From contig DUMB01000098.1 of assembly GCA_012840085.1 (NCBI GenBank), positions 62,001 through 126,000 of the forward strand: a stretch of DNA of 64,000 nt, written 5' to 3'. Below the pieces are notes generated by a model that saw only the letters and a program-made list of their open reading frames with translations, was not told where the DNA came from and did no database searches. Shown here piece by piece: positions 35,248 to 46,700 of the stretch (position 1 is its first letter; each line of letters starts with the position of its first letter). This stretch comes from Clostridiaceae bacterium. Lineage in GTDB: Bacteria > Bacillota > Clostridia > Acetivibrionales > DUMB01. The translations under genes were made by a program, and so were the position numbers.

Positions 35248-36306
35248 ATGTTAACACAAAGGGAGAACTATATTAGAAATGCGACTTTTAATTATCCTGA
35301 ATGGATTCCTATGGAGGTAGTAATAAGCAACGCAAGTTGGAATGAATATAAGGAGGACATGGAGGCTGTTGCTCTTCGCCATCCTGATTTCTTCCCTTAT
35401 GTTAAAAAAGGGTGGATGGATTACGATAATATAGATTTTGGACCTGCATACACGAAGAATGTGCCATTTACTGATGCATGGGGCTGTATATGGCAAACAA
35501 GCATAGATGGGATCGAAGGAGTAGTTTTGAACGCACCGCTTGAAAGCTGGGACAAACTTGACAGCTACAGGATACCTGACGCAAGAGTGGAGGCAGACAG
35601 AAGCCAGCGGGATTGGGCAGCGGAAAGAAACAAGATTGAACAAAGACGTTCAGAAGGTAAATACACCTGCGGAACCTTGCCCCATGGCTTTATATTTCAA
35701 CGCATACAGTATCTGCGAGGGTTTGAAAATGCAATGGTTGATTTTGCGGTTGAAGAGCCGAAGCTGGATATTCTCATAAATAAGCTGGTTGAACACAACC
35801 TCGTAATTATCAACAACTATCTGGATATTGGGGTGGATGTAATATTTATGGGAGATGACCTGGGAAGCCAGACTTCTTCTTTAATCAGTCCTGCACAATT
35901 CAGACGCTGGATTAAGCCTGCTTATGAGAGAATGATTGAGCCGTGCAAAAAGGCCGGTACACTTGTAAATCTGCATAGCGACGGGATGATACTGGATTTG
36001 CTCGACGACATCATTGAAGCGGGAGTGGATATTATAAATCCCCAGGATCTGTGCAATGGCATAGATAATCTGGCTAAGGCCATAAAAGGAAGGGTATCAA
36101 TTCAGCTTGACATAGACAGGCAAACAATTGTACCTTATGGCTCCCGGAAGAATATAGAAGACCTTATAAAGGAAGAAGTCATGAAATTAGGAAGTCCAAA
36201 AGGAGGGCTTGAATTCATAGCCGGTATTTATCCTCCCACTCCACCCGAAAATGTAGATGCTCTCTGTTGTGCACTCAAAAAATACAGGACTTATTGGTGG
36301 GACTGA
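35248..36306 (+). CDS. URO-D/MtaA-superfamily protein in a glycan locus (function unassigned)
   Basis: This TIM-barrel protein of the uroporphyrinogen decarboxylase-like family (PF01208) has PEWIPMEV, GTLPHGFIFQRIQYLRGFENAMVDF, DVIFMGDDLGSQTSSLISPAQFRRWIKPAYERMI, GTLVNLHSDGMILDLLDDIIEAGVDIINPQDLCNGIDN and FIAGIYPPTPPENVDALC. True corrinoid methyltransferases (MtaA-like) have a zinc His-x-Cys here; this protein has LHSDG, without the cysteine. It is unlikely to be HemE because no haem genes surround it. Context suggests a sugar-related or methyl-group-related step. GGGAGG precedes ATG 35248. A paralogue lies at 58676. Confidence 0.75.
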   Translation: MLTQRENYIRNATFNYPEWIPMEVVISNASWNEYKEDMEAVALRHPDFFPYVKKGWMDYDNIDFGPAYTKNVPFTDAWGCIWQTSIDGIEGVVLNAPLESWDKLDSYRIPDARVEADRSQRDWAAERNKIEQRRSEGKYTCGTLPHGFIFQRIQYLRGFENAMVDFAVEEPKLDILINKLVEHNLVIINNYLDIGVDVIFMGDDLGSQTSSLISPAQFRRWIKPAYERMIEPCKKAGTLVNLHSDGMILDLLDDIIEAGVDIINPQDLCNGIDNLAKAIKGRVSIQLDIDRQTIVPYGSRKNIEDLIKEEVMKLGSPKGGLEFIAGIYPPTPPENVDALCCALKKYRTYWWD

Positions 36307-36307
36307 A

Positions 36308-36434
36308 GCCTTGCTGAGTTAATTTCCGGCTGGAGTTGACTGATTCCTTGCTGGGATTGGCTAATGCCTGGTTGAGCTGATTTCTGGCTTGAGTTGATTA
36401 ATACCTGGCTGGGTTGATTCTTTGCCAGGTGAAT
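36308..36434 (+). repeat. Degenerate tandem repeats, unit about 19-20 bp (CCTGGCTGAGTTGATTAAT)
   Basis: About six imperfect units can be aligned, for example CCTTGCTGAGTTAATTTC, CGGCTGGAGTTGACTGATT, CCTTGCTGGGATTGGCTAAT, GCCTGGTTGAGCTGATTTC and ACCTGGCTGGGTTGATTCTT. They begin directly at the stop codon of the URO-D-like gene. No coding or RNA function is visible. Confidence 0.7.
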
Positions 36435-36603
36435 TTAAATAAGCACTTTATGACCTAAGTTCAAACTTAAAATAATTGAAAATGAGAGGTGATGTACAAG
36501 TACAACGAATAATTTCTTATTCTTAAAGAATTATGAGACGGAAAAGATGCTGCAAAGGGTAGACATAAAATAATTCCAATGATAGAAATAGGAGGTAGTG
36601 AGT

Positions 36604-39600
36604 ATGTCTCGTAGAGGTCGAAAAGCTATAGCACTTATATTAATGCTTGCTATAACAATAAGCATGTCAGGAATACCATTAATTGCTTCTGCAGAGGGAA
36701 CTGAACTTAATATAGAAGGAATAAAGACGACTAGCTCTGTTCTACCCGGAACCAATGTTGCATTGGCAAGCAATGGTGGTAAAGCAACGGCATCTTCAGA
36801 ATACAGCAGAGATTTCCCTGCAAGCTCAGTAATAGACGGAGACAGAAAGGGGGTATATTGGGGACAAGGCGGCGGATGGGCTGACGCTACACCTGATGTA
36901 TATTCGGACTGGGTACAGATTGATTTTAACGATACTTATACTATTGATACAATCAATGTCTTTACACTGCAGGATAACGTAACTATAGTAAATCGCGACA
37001 TAATAGAGCCTACATTGACTTTGGATTTTTCATTAAATGGAATAACAGACTTTAACGTACAGTATTGGGATGGCTCATCATGGAAAGATGTTCCCGGAGG
37101 GCATGTAACGGATAATATAAACGTATGGAGGCAATTGCGGTTTGCTGCTGTTACTACAGACAAGATAAGAGTTGTAGTTAATGCTTCTCTGAATAAATAT
37201 AGCCGAATTGTAGAAATTGAAGCTTTGACCGAGTCAGAAATGGAAGAACCCGAACCCGGCACCAACGTAGCGTTGGTTAGCAATAAGGCAATAGCCACAG
37301 CTTCCTCACAGTATAGTGATAATTATCCTGCTGAAGCAGTAATCAACGGGGAGAGGAAAGGTATTAACTATAATAATGGAGGAGTGTGGATGGATGGAAC
37401 ACCTGGCACATACCCTGACTGGGTTCAGATTGAATTCAACTCCACCTATTCCATTAATGCAATTAATGTATATACGGTTCAGGACAACCTGAACAATCCC
37501 CAGGAACCATATCTGGAATTGGGCTTTACACAAAATGGAATAACTGAATTTGAGGTACAGTACTGGAATGGTTCATCCTGGGTAACCATACCGGGAGGAA
37601 GCGTTAGTGGAAATGACAAGGTATGGAGAAGATTCAAGTTTGAACCGGTAACAACCAATAAAATCAGAGTGCTAATAACCGGTGCAAAAGGGGGATATTG
37701 CAGGTTAACGGAGATAGAAGCAATAACACCGGTACCTGACAATATGTTGTCCCATACAAGCAAGTTATTCATTCAGAGAGGAATGCAATTTCAGACCAGC
37801 ATCACAACAGATTTAAGCGGAAGAGAATTCCCAACAGCAGAAGAATGGCTGAACTCAGGGTTTAATTCTGCAGCATATTACGAAGAACCTTTCTACAATG
37901 CAACTCTTTCCGCAGCAGTACCGGGGCTTCAGTGGAACATTTGCAGATATTACGGTACCACCGGGGACGAGGATGCACTTTCGGACTTACAAAGAGCTGA
38001 TGTTGAAAATTTGGTGTCAATATCCTTCTGTGATGAGGTGGCTTATTCAAAGAGCCATGAGCAGGCATGCAGGGATTTCTATAAAAAAGTACGTGCCAGA
38101 TATCCTAATGTTATGTTGCACAATAACCAGATCGGCGGCGGACAGTGGTCAATGAGTGAAATGAGAACCTATATCAGAAATGCAAAACCTGATTTTATTA
38201 CGTTTGACCACTACTACTTTTCTGAAAATGGTTCAGATATAAATATTACAACCAATATATGCAATTGTACCGCAATGTACAGGAAACTTTCCCTGGAAGG
38301 CTGGGATGGAACAGGAGAGCAGCCGATAGGTTTCGGACAATATTTAATAGGTTTTAAGACAGGCCCCAATCCCTGGGCTACAGGTTGGTATGAGGCAACA
38401 GAATCGCAATTGTACGTGGTTCCGTTTATCACTATGACCCTTGGCGGCAAGTGGATGAGCATGTTCAGATGGGAATTCTACAATGAGAATTATCATGACG
38501 GTACAAAGTTCCTGCTCTTTGACCCGGACAGAAATCCAACACGCCATTACTACTGGTACTCTGAGATAGGAAAACAGGTAAAGAATCTTGGCACGCATCT
38601 TATAAGACTCTACAGCAGCGATGTGCAATTTATACCTGGACAGCATAAGGAGGGAAGCAGTGTAGTATCAAACGCATTTCCTAATTACATGAGTCATTTT
38701 GCTTCCAAAGAGGATTATAACCTGGTAAATGTGACCGCAGTCAATCTGGGAACGGAGAATGGCGGTTTGCCCGGCGATGTGATTATTGGTTATTTTGATA
38801 TACTGCCCGGTGTTGACAGATCATTCTTTACTTGCACAAACCCAAAATACTTTATGGTGACCAACGGTCTGAATACCGGAAATGGTAAGAGACCTGAAGA
38901 ACAGCATGGTTCATGCGAAGAAACAAAACAAAAAATAACCCTTACCTTTGATTTCAGCACCGGCGGCGATCCTACAAGGCTTAAAAAAGTTAATCGCAAT
39001 ACAGGCGAAGTAGAATCTGTAAGTTTGACTAAAATTTCAGATTCAATTTATAAACTGGATTTAATCCTTGGAGGAGGACAGGGAGAACTTCTCTTCTTTG
39101 AACATGACGGTGATGCGCCCGAACCATACTTGCCACCGGATCCGCAGCCTATTACTCCATCGGAGCCGACACCTGTTGATCCGCCTATTGTTGCGGAATT
39201 GCCGACAAATGTTGCGTTAGCGAAACCTTACACAAAATCAATAGCTCCCCATCCGGCATATCCGGATGCAAATAACAAAAAATCAACGGACGGCATTTTG
39301 CAGACCGGAGACAGCTATTCAAACTTATATGGCTACTATATTGACGAAGGCAGCAGCATAACAGTTGATCTGGTTGTCGATCTGGGTAGTGTAAAGGAAA
39401 TAAATGAAGTAAGAACTGAATGGTGTAAATTGCAGCGCAACTACGGAGCAGACAGGGTAACAGTCTATACCGGCACTGACAACGTTAATTACGAACAGAA
39501 GGGAACATCACTAATACCTCCCGGTGGAGACTGGTATGACATTCAGTTTGAGCCAACCAATGCAAGATATGTAAAACTGCGCTTTGAAAAAACCAGGTAT

Positions 39601-40590
39601 GAATATAAGGATTGGTTGTTTATCGGAGAAGTTCAGGTATTTTCTCCAACAGAAGACCAGACACCGGAAACCGTACTTTTGTCACGGGGAAAGCCTTATT
39701 CCAAATCACAGGAACCTCATTCGGCATATCCGGATACCAATAATGCCGAGTCCACTGACGGACAGCTTGGCGCTCATTATTCTGATGGTAAAGCTTATGG
39801 ATATCATATTGGTCAAGGGAGCATAGATGTTGATATAACTCTTGATCTGGAGGGGATACATAATATCAGCAAGGTAAAAGTTTGGGAATATCCAGATAGT
39901 GCAAACTACAGACCTGATAGTATTATCATATATACCAGCACGGATAATGTGAATTTTGTAAGCCAGGGCACAGTCAGCACAGCGATAGAAGGTTGGTATA
40001 CTGTCGGGTTTGAACCGATTGATGCCCGGTATGTAAAGGTAAAGTTTGTGAAGAATGGTGCTGATTATAAAGATTGGTTGTTCATTGATGAAATTGAGGT
40101 GTATGGAGAAGAAGGAACAACAGAGCCAAATCCGCCAGATACTATGCTTCTGTCCTCGGGGAAAAGCTACATAAAGTCAGCAGAACCCCATTCAGCATAT
40201 CCGGATACCAATAATACTGAGTCTACTGACGGCCAACTCGGCGTTCATTATTCTGATGGCAAATCTTATGGATATTATGTTGGCCAGGAAAGTATAGAGG
40301 TTGATATAACTCTTGACTTAGAATCTGTATACAGTATCAGCAAGGTAAAGGTGTGGGAGTACCCGGACAGAGCCGGCTACAGACCGGATAGCATTACTGT
40401 ATATACAAGCACCGATAATGTAAATTTTGTAAGCCAGGGTACAGTCAGCTCAGCGGTGGAAGGTTGGTATATTGTCGGGTTTGAACCGGTTAATGCGCGA
40501 TATGTCAAGGTGAAATTCGAGAAGAGTGGCTCTTATTATAGCGATTGGCTGTTCATTGATGAAATTGAGGTATATGGAACCAGCGCATAA
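36604..40590 (+). CDS. Secreted multi-discoidin protein with an enzyme-like core (paralogue 1)
   Basis: This exported protein of about 1328 residues has a signal peptide (RRGRKAIALILMLAITISMSGIPLIASA). Two F5/8-type C (discoidin, CBM32-like) domains follow at about 45-205 and 215-375, then a core of about 310 residues (LFIQRGMQFQTSITTDLSGREFPTAEEWLNSGFNSAAYYEEPFYN...), and a beta-rich region. Three further discoidin domains (from about 870) end the protein. The core looks like a TIM-barrel glycosidase: Asp477-Glu478 in SFCDEVAYSK, PDFITFDHYYF and MFRWEFYNE are conserved in the second paralogue. I cannot assign a family. AGGAGGT fixes ATG 36604. There is no dockerin or SLH, so it is probably released. 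Confidence 0.8.
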   Translation: MSRRGRKAIALILMLAITISMSGIPLIASAEGTELNIEGIKTTSSVLPGTNVALASNGGKATASSEYSRDFPASSVIDGDRKGVYWGQGGGWADATPDVYSDWVQIDFNDTYTIDTINVFTLQDNVTIVNRDIIEPTLTLDFSLNGITDFNVQYWDGSSWKDVPGGHVTDNINVWRQLRFAAVTTDKIRVVVNASLNKYSRIVEIEALTESEMEEPEPGTNVALVSNKAIATASSQYSDNYPAEAVINGERKGINYNNGGVWMDGTPGTYPDWVQIEFNSTYSINAINVYTVQDNLNNPQEPYLELGFTQNGITEFEVQYWNGSSWVTIPGGSVSGNDKVWRRFKFEPVTTNKIRVLITGAKGGYCRLTEIEAITPVPDNMLSHTSKLFIQRGMQFQTSITTDLSGREFPTAEEWLNSGFNSAAYYEEPFYNATLSAAVPGLQWNICRYYGTTGDEDALSDLQRADVENLVSISFCDEVAYSKSHEQACRDFYKKVRARYPNVMLHNNQIGGGQWSMSEMRTYIRNAKPDFITFDHYYFSENGSDINITTNICNCTAMYRKLSLEGWDGTGEQPIGFGQYLIGFKTGPNPWATGWYEATESQLYVVPFITMTLGGKWMSMFRWEFYNENYHDGTKFLLFDPDRNPTRHYYWYSEIGKQVKNLGTHLIRLYSSDVQFIPGQHKEGSSVVSNAFPNYMSHFASKEDYNLVNVTAVNLGTENGGLPGDVIIGYFDILPGVDRSFFTCTNPKYFMVTNGLNTGNGKRPEEQHGSCEETKQKITLTFDFSTGGDPTRLKKVNRNTGEVESVSLTKISDSIYKLDLILGGGQGELLFFEHDGDAPEPYLPPDPQPITPSEPTPVDPPIVAELPTNVALAKPYTKSIAPHPAYPDANNKKSTDGILQTGDSYSNLYGYYIDEGSSITVDLVVDLGSVKEINEVRTEWCKLQRNYGADRVTVYTGTDNVNYEQKGTSLIPPGGDWYDIQFEPTNARYVKLRFEKTRYEYKDWLFIGEVQVFSPTEDQTPETVLLSRGKPYSKSQEPHSAYPDTNNAESTDGQLGAHYSDGKAYGYHIGQGSIDVDITLDLEGIHNISKVKVWEYPDSANYRPDSIIIYTSTDNVNFVSQGTVSTAIEGWYTVGFEPIDARYVKVKFVKNGADYKDWLFIDEIEVYGEEGTTEPNPPDTMLLSSGKSYIKSAEPHSAYPDTNNTESTDGQLGVHYSDGKSYGYYVGQESIEVDITLDLESVYSISKVKVWEYPDRAGYRPDSITVYTSTDNVNFVSQGTVSSAVEGWYIVGFEPVNARYVKVKFEKSGSYYSDWLFIDEIEVYGTSA

Positions 40591-40606
40591 CTGTTCATTT
40601 TGGGCT

Positions 40607-40670
40607 CATCTCCATCCAATACAATGGCAGTTGGATTGGACTACAGCGGCATCAGTATCGGATGGAGATG
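40607..40670 (+). repeat. Inverted repeat between the two giant genes
   Basis: CATCTCCATCC (40607-40617) and GGATGGAGATG (40660-40670) are exact complements, 42 nt apart, with a shorter CCAAT/ATTGG pair inside. No U-tract follows. It could be a weak transcription barrier or an mRNA structure. Confidence 0.5.
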
Positions 40671-40782
40671 AAGCAGCCAGAGAAATGCCAACCGGTTGAA
40701 AACATACAAAATCGTTCAAAAAACCAGTGCACTAAAGATTTTAAATAAAATCTTAAAATACAACATGGCAGGAGGGAAAGCA

Positions 40783-43700
40783 TTGAATATGAATTTTAAA
40801 GGCTACAAAGCAATAGCAGTCATACTGGTACTTGCCATCACAGCAAGTTTGACAGGAATGCAGTTGGACACTTTTGCAGACAGTACTATCCCAGCTTACA
40901 CAGCAACTTATGATGCCAACGGCGAAACTGGCAGTATACCTGCAGAAGCTGACAAGACTGAAGGTGAAATCATAATTGCAGATGATGCCAGTGGATTGAT
41001 ATCACCGGATGGTGAGAATTCCGAGGAGGGGAATGCAGAAACCGGCGAAAGCGGAACAGATTATGTGCCCGTGGATACGGTGACAACTCCTGCAGGCGGT
41101 CTGACTTCATATGAAACAACATCATATGAAACAATGGAAGACAAGTCTGCTGAATTTGTGCTTTTATCCCGGGGAAAAAGCTATACGAAATCCATAGAAC
41201 CCAATGCTTCATATCCGGACGCAGGCAATGCCGAGTCAACAAACGGAATAATATCCACTCACCATGACGATGGCGGATCATATGGATATCGCAGGGGAAC
41301 CAGCAGTTTCGATGTTGATATAACAATTGACCTGGAGAATGTATACAATATAAGTAAAGTTAAGGTACTTAGATACACCTACGGTTATTATCCAAATAAA
41401 GTAAAAGTATATACAAGTATTAACAATAAAACTTATACATTCCAGGCTGAATCAGATACTGCCGCGGGCAGTTGGTTTGAGCTTGATTTTGAGCCGGTAG
41501 ACGCCAGATATGTAAGAGTGAATATTGAAAAGACCAGCGGAGACGACTGGGTATTTATAGACGAGATTGAGGTATACGGTATAAATGAGATAGTTGAGCC
41601 AAAGTATGAACTTGTATCTGTTGCACCGGTACGCGACATAAAGGTTGACTATGGCACCGGCGAAGCTGATGCTTTAGCTGCATTGCCGCCAACCACTACA
41701 ATAAAGGATGAAGATAACCGGATACATACTGTTAAATTAAACTGGACAATAGATGGCTATAACGGTAATGTTGCCGGCAATTACACAGCCACAGGAACAT
41801 TTGAATTACCTGCCGGAGTTGTTCAGCCTGAACAACCTATCGACCTTAAGGTAACATCTACCGTTACAGTGAGGGAAGCATCAGACATTGTTGGTGAAGG
41901 AGTGAATGTAGCTCTTGCAAGCAATGGAGGTATTGCGAGTGCATCTTCACAGTATAGCAAAAACTACCCCGTGGAAGCTGTAAATGATGGTGACAGAGCG
42001 GGTATAGAATGGGAGAACGGCGGAGTCTGGGCGGATGCCACACCGGATGAATATCCCGATTGGGTGGAAATCAGCTTTGACAGTATTTATTCCATTGATA
42101 CGATAAATGTGTTTACGCTGCAAGATGATGTAGACAACATGTGTGAACCTACATTGTATATGGACTTTACCAAAAGCGGAATAACCATGTTTGATGTGCA
42201 GTACTGGGATATTAACAGCCAGTCATGGAAAATAGTTCCCGGAGGTAAAGTAACAGACAATATAAACGTATGGAGGCAATTCAGATTTGCACCGGTTAAT
42301 ACAAACAGGATAAGAGTATTGGTAAAAGGTGCATTGCAACAATTTAGCAGAATAGCTGATATAGAGGCTTTTACTGCTGTAAAGCAGGCAGCTGAACCGG
42401 AACCTGGTACAAACGTTGCACATTTGAGCAACAGGGCGGTAGCAACCGCGTCTTCGGAATATAGTGTCGATTATCCTGCCCAGTCAGTAATAGACGGCGA
42501 CAGGACAGGTTACTATTGGGGTTATGGCGGAGGCTGGATGGATGCTACAGCAGACGAATACCCTGATTGGGTACAGATTGAATTCGACTCCGACTATGAA
42601 ATTGAAGTAATAAATGTCTATACAGTACAGGATAACACATCTGTTGAACCTACACTTGATATGAGGTTTTCAACATATGGAATAAAGGATTTTGATGTAC
42701 AGTACTGGGATAAATCCAAATCTGAATGGATTACAGTACCCGGCGGAAGTGTGAGGGGTAATAATAAGGTATGGAACAGGTTTAAATTCGAGCCTGTAAC
42801 TACAAACAAGATCAGGGTAGTTGTAAACAATGCAGCAGTTAATTTCAGCAGAATAGTTGAAATTGAAGCATTGACGCCGATACCTGAAAACATGATGTCT
42901 GATACCACCAGGAAATTCATTCACCACGGATATATGTTCCAGACCAGTGTGGCAACAGATGAAAGCGGAAGACAGTTCCCAACCGCAGAAGAATGGATTA
43001 ATTCAGGCTTTACATCAGCAACTTATTATGAACCGCCATATTACAACAAGACTCTCTCAAACTCTGTAGAAGGACTCAAGTGGTCCCTTTGCTACCTGCC
43101 CTTTGGAACACCTGCGGCAAAGAGAAGTGATGGATTTTTAAAAGGAGACCAATTGGAAGATATTGATAACCTGGTTACATTTTCAATTGGGGACGAGATT
43201 TATTACTCGAAAAGATATGAACAAGAGAGCAGGGATATGGCCAAACTTATCCGTGAGCTCTATCCCAATGTTGTAATTCACAGTAATCAAATCGGCAACT
43301 GGTATTCCACCGGAGTTCCACAGTGGACTGAGCATCAGTTAAGAAGCTATATACGAAATGCGAAGCCGGACTTCATTGCCTTTGATGATTATTATTTCTG
43401 TGAGACAGGATCAGATATAAACATAAACGACCGCATTGTCAGCCAGACAGCCATGTATAGGGCACTGTCCCTTGAAGGATGGGATGGAAGCGGAACTCAA
43501 CCGATTGCTTTTGGCCAGTATATCATTGGCTTTAAGACAGGCAGCACTGTATATGCAACCGGATGGTATGAGCCAACTCAGTCGCAACTGTACGCAGTTC
43601 CATATATAACTATGGCTCTTGGCGGCAAGTGGCTAAGCATGTTCAGATGGGAGTTCTATAACGAGCATTATACTGATGGGACAAAGTTCCTCCTCTTTGA

Positions 43701-46700
43701 CAAGGACGGAAATCCTACAAAATTCTATCATTGGTATGCGCAACTTGGAAAAGAGGTTAAAAACCTGGGATCACATCTTGTGAGACTTTATAGCAGTGAT
43801 GCACGTTTCTTGCCGGGAAAACACATGGAAAACGGCAATGTTGTTGAGAATAAGATGCCCGATTACATCAGCAGGTTTGAAGCAAAAGCTGATTATAACA
43901 TAAGCAATATCACTGTAACTAATATGGGAACTCAGAATGACGGACTTCCAGGCGACGTTATTGTTGGATATTTCGATATACTTCCGGGAGTTGACAGGAG
44001 CTTCTTTACATCCTCAAGCCCGAAGTACTTTATGGTGGTAAACGGACTTCATACAGGAAACGGGTTAAGGCCGGAACAACAGAACGGCATGTGCGGGGAT
44101 ACACAGCAGAAAATTACAATAACCTTTGATTTCAGCACAGGTGGAGATCCTGCAAAATTGAGAAAAGTAAACCGTGAAACAGGAGCAATCGAGAATGTAG
44201 ATCTCTCTCATGTAGCAGGATCTGTTTATGAGTTGGAGCTTGTACTCGGCGGAGGCGAGGGAGAACTCTTCTACTTTGAATATGAAGGAGAATACCCTGA
44301 GCCTGTACAGATGCCTGAACCGGCTCCTGCCGCAGTGCCGGCACCTCTGGAACAAAGAATGGCACAGGAAAATCTCGCGCTTGGGAAGTCGTACACCAAG
44401 TCCAAAGAACCGGCTGCTTCATATCCGGATAAAAATAACTCTGAGTCCACGGACGGCATTATTGCAGGAGATTATCAGGACGGTAAATCTTATGGATATA
44501 ATATAGGCAGCGGAAGTATATCAGTCGATATAGTTATAGATCTGGAAACAGTACAGACCATAAACAATGTAAGAGTAAGCAAATGGCAGGGACAATATAA
44601 TTATGGAGCAGATGAAATAGAGGTATATACAAGTAGCGACAATGTAAACTTTACTTTCCAAGGTAAAGGAACATTGGCACCCAGCTTGTGGTATGAAGTA
44701 TCCTTCAATGATACTGATGCACGTTATGTTAAAGTGACATTCAAAAAGAGCTCCAGTGACTGGCTGTTTATTGATGAGATACAAGTATTCAAAAAGGATA
44801 ATGCCGGAGATGCTTATGACGAGACTACAATGATGCCTGAACCTGAACCGGAACCTGTACCCGGAGCAAATCTGGCATACGGAAAGACTTACAAAAAGTC
44901 TCATGAGCCAAACAGTGCATATCCTGATACAAATAAGTCAGAGTCCACAGACGGTGTTCTTGCCGGAGATTATCTGGATGGAAAATCATACGGATATAAC
45001 CTGGGCACTAACAATGTGGATATTACAGTGGATCTTGGTGCAGAAAGACTCATTGACAATGTAAAGGTGCATAAATGGGAGGGCGCATATCTGTACGAAA
45101 TTGATAAGGTTTCGGTATATACGAGTACCGATAATGTAAACTTCACATTTGCAGGCGCAGCTACAGTACCATCCGGACCTGCTGCCAAGTGGTACGATAT
45201 AAGCTTTAGCCCGACTAATGCCCGCTATGTCAAGGTGAAGTTTGAAAAGAGAGGCAATTGGATGTTCGTAGATGAAATCCTGGTATATAATACAGCTGGT
45301 TTGCCAACAGGAATAACAATTGCTCCCATGCCAAGTCCTCCTGAAAATACGGAAAACGTTGCCCTTGGGAAAACATATACGACGAATGAAAAGACAGGCG
45401 GTAATCACAGTGATTCGGGCTACGAATTAACCAATGGAATATACGGAGCTGATACACCTAATGACAGCCAGTGGCAGGGCATATTGAACACTTATTACAC
45501 AAGAATTTTTGATCTTGGATCAAAATACAATATAAGCTATATATCAGCAAACTTCCTTAAATATGTTGAAAGCGGTATAAATCTTCCTAAAGAAGTGATT
45601 TACTCTTATTCAACAGACGGAATTAACTTTGTCAGCCTTGGAAGGGCAAACCTGTATCCTGGTGCCGGTTCTCTTTCAAGTCCGGACAAGAGTTCGTATA
45701 AGTATATAATGCTGCTTGACAGCCCGGAAGTTGCCAGATATGTGAAGATTGATGTTATAACAGGAATAGAAGGGGCCTGGACATTTGAAGATGAAGTTGA
45801 AATCTGGGGAAGAGAATATGTGCCTCCTAAGTACACCGTAACTTATGACGCTAATGGTGGTACAGGCGACGTACCGACAGAGGCTGACAAGATCGAAGGC
45901 GAGACCTTCACTGTAGCTGATTCCGGCGGGTTAACACCGCCGGAAGGCAAGAAGTTCAAGGAGTGGAACACAGCAGCAGACGGAAGCGGAACAAGCTATG
46001 CACCAGGAGATACGGTTACAATGCCGGCAAGTGATCTGACATTGTATGCAATATGGGAAGTAGTACTTTCAAGCAACAACAACCTGAGTGGATTGACAGT
46101 TAGCGAAGGCACACTTACTCCTTACTTTGACGCAGACGTAGTATCATATACAGTAAGTGTAGGCAACAAAATATCAAGCATTGAGATAACTGCTACTGCT
46201 GCAGACAGCAAAGCAACAATAAAGATAGACGGAAATGATGTAACCAGCGGAGTTGCTAAATCTATAAGCTTAAATATAGGCGATAACATTATCGAAATAC
46301 TTGTAACAGCAGAGAACGGAAGTGAAAAGATCTATACATTAACAGTGAACAGGGCAGAGCCAAGTACAGGCGGAGGCATTATTCCTATACCGGTACCGGT
46401 CGAGGATCTGGATTCAGATACAGACACAGATACCGATACAGATTCAGCCTATAATGCAGTTGTTGACGGAGATACTTCAACTGATAAGATACCGGTTGAA
46501 GTTGACAAAGAGAAAGGCAGCGGTATTGTAAGCCTGGATAACGTAACAATTGAAACACTGTTTGCCAATAGTGACATTGTAAGTATAACCGTACCTTCAG
46601 TTGCCGGAATTAATGCATATACTCTGGAAGTACCTGCTTCTGCTTTGACAGGTAGCATCAAGACAAGAGAATTATCCCTCCGTACGGATGTGGGGAACAT

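Noticed and set aside
35248-36306. HemE (uroporphyrinogen decarboxylase of haem synthesis)
   Set aside because: No haem genes nearby, the family match is at superfamily level only, and two paralogues lie in glycan operons.
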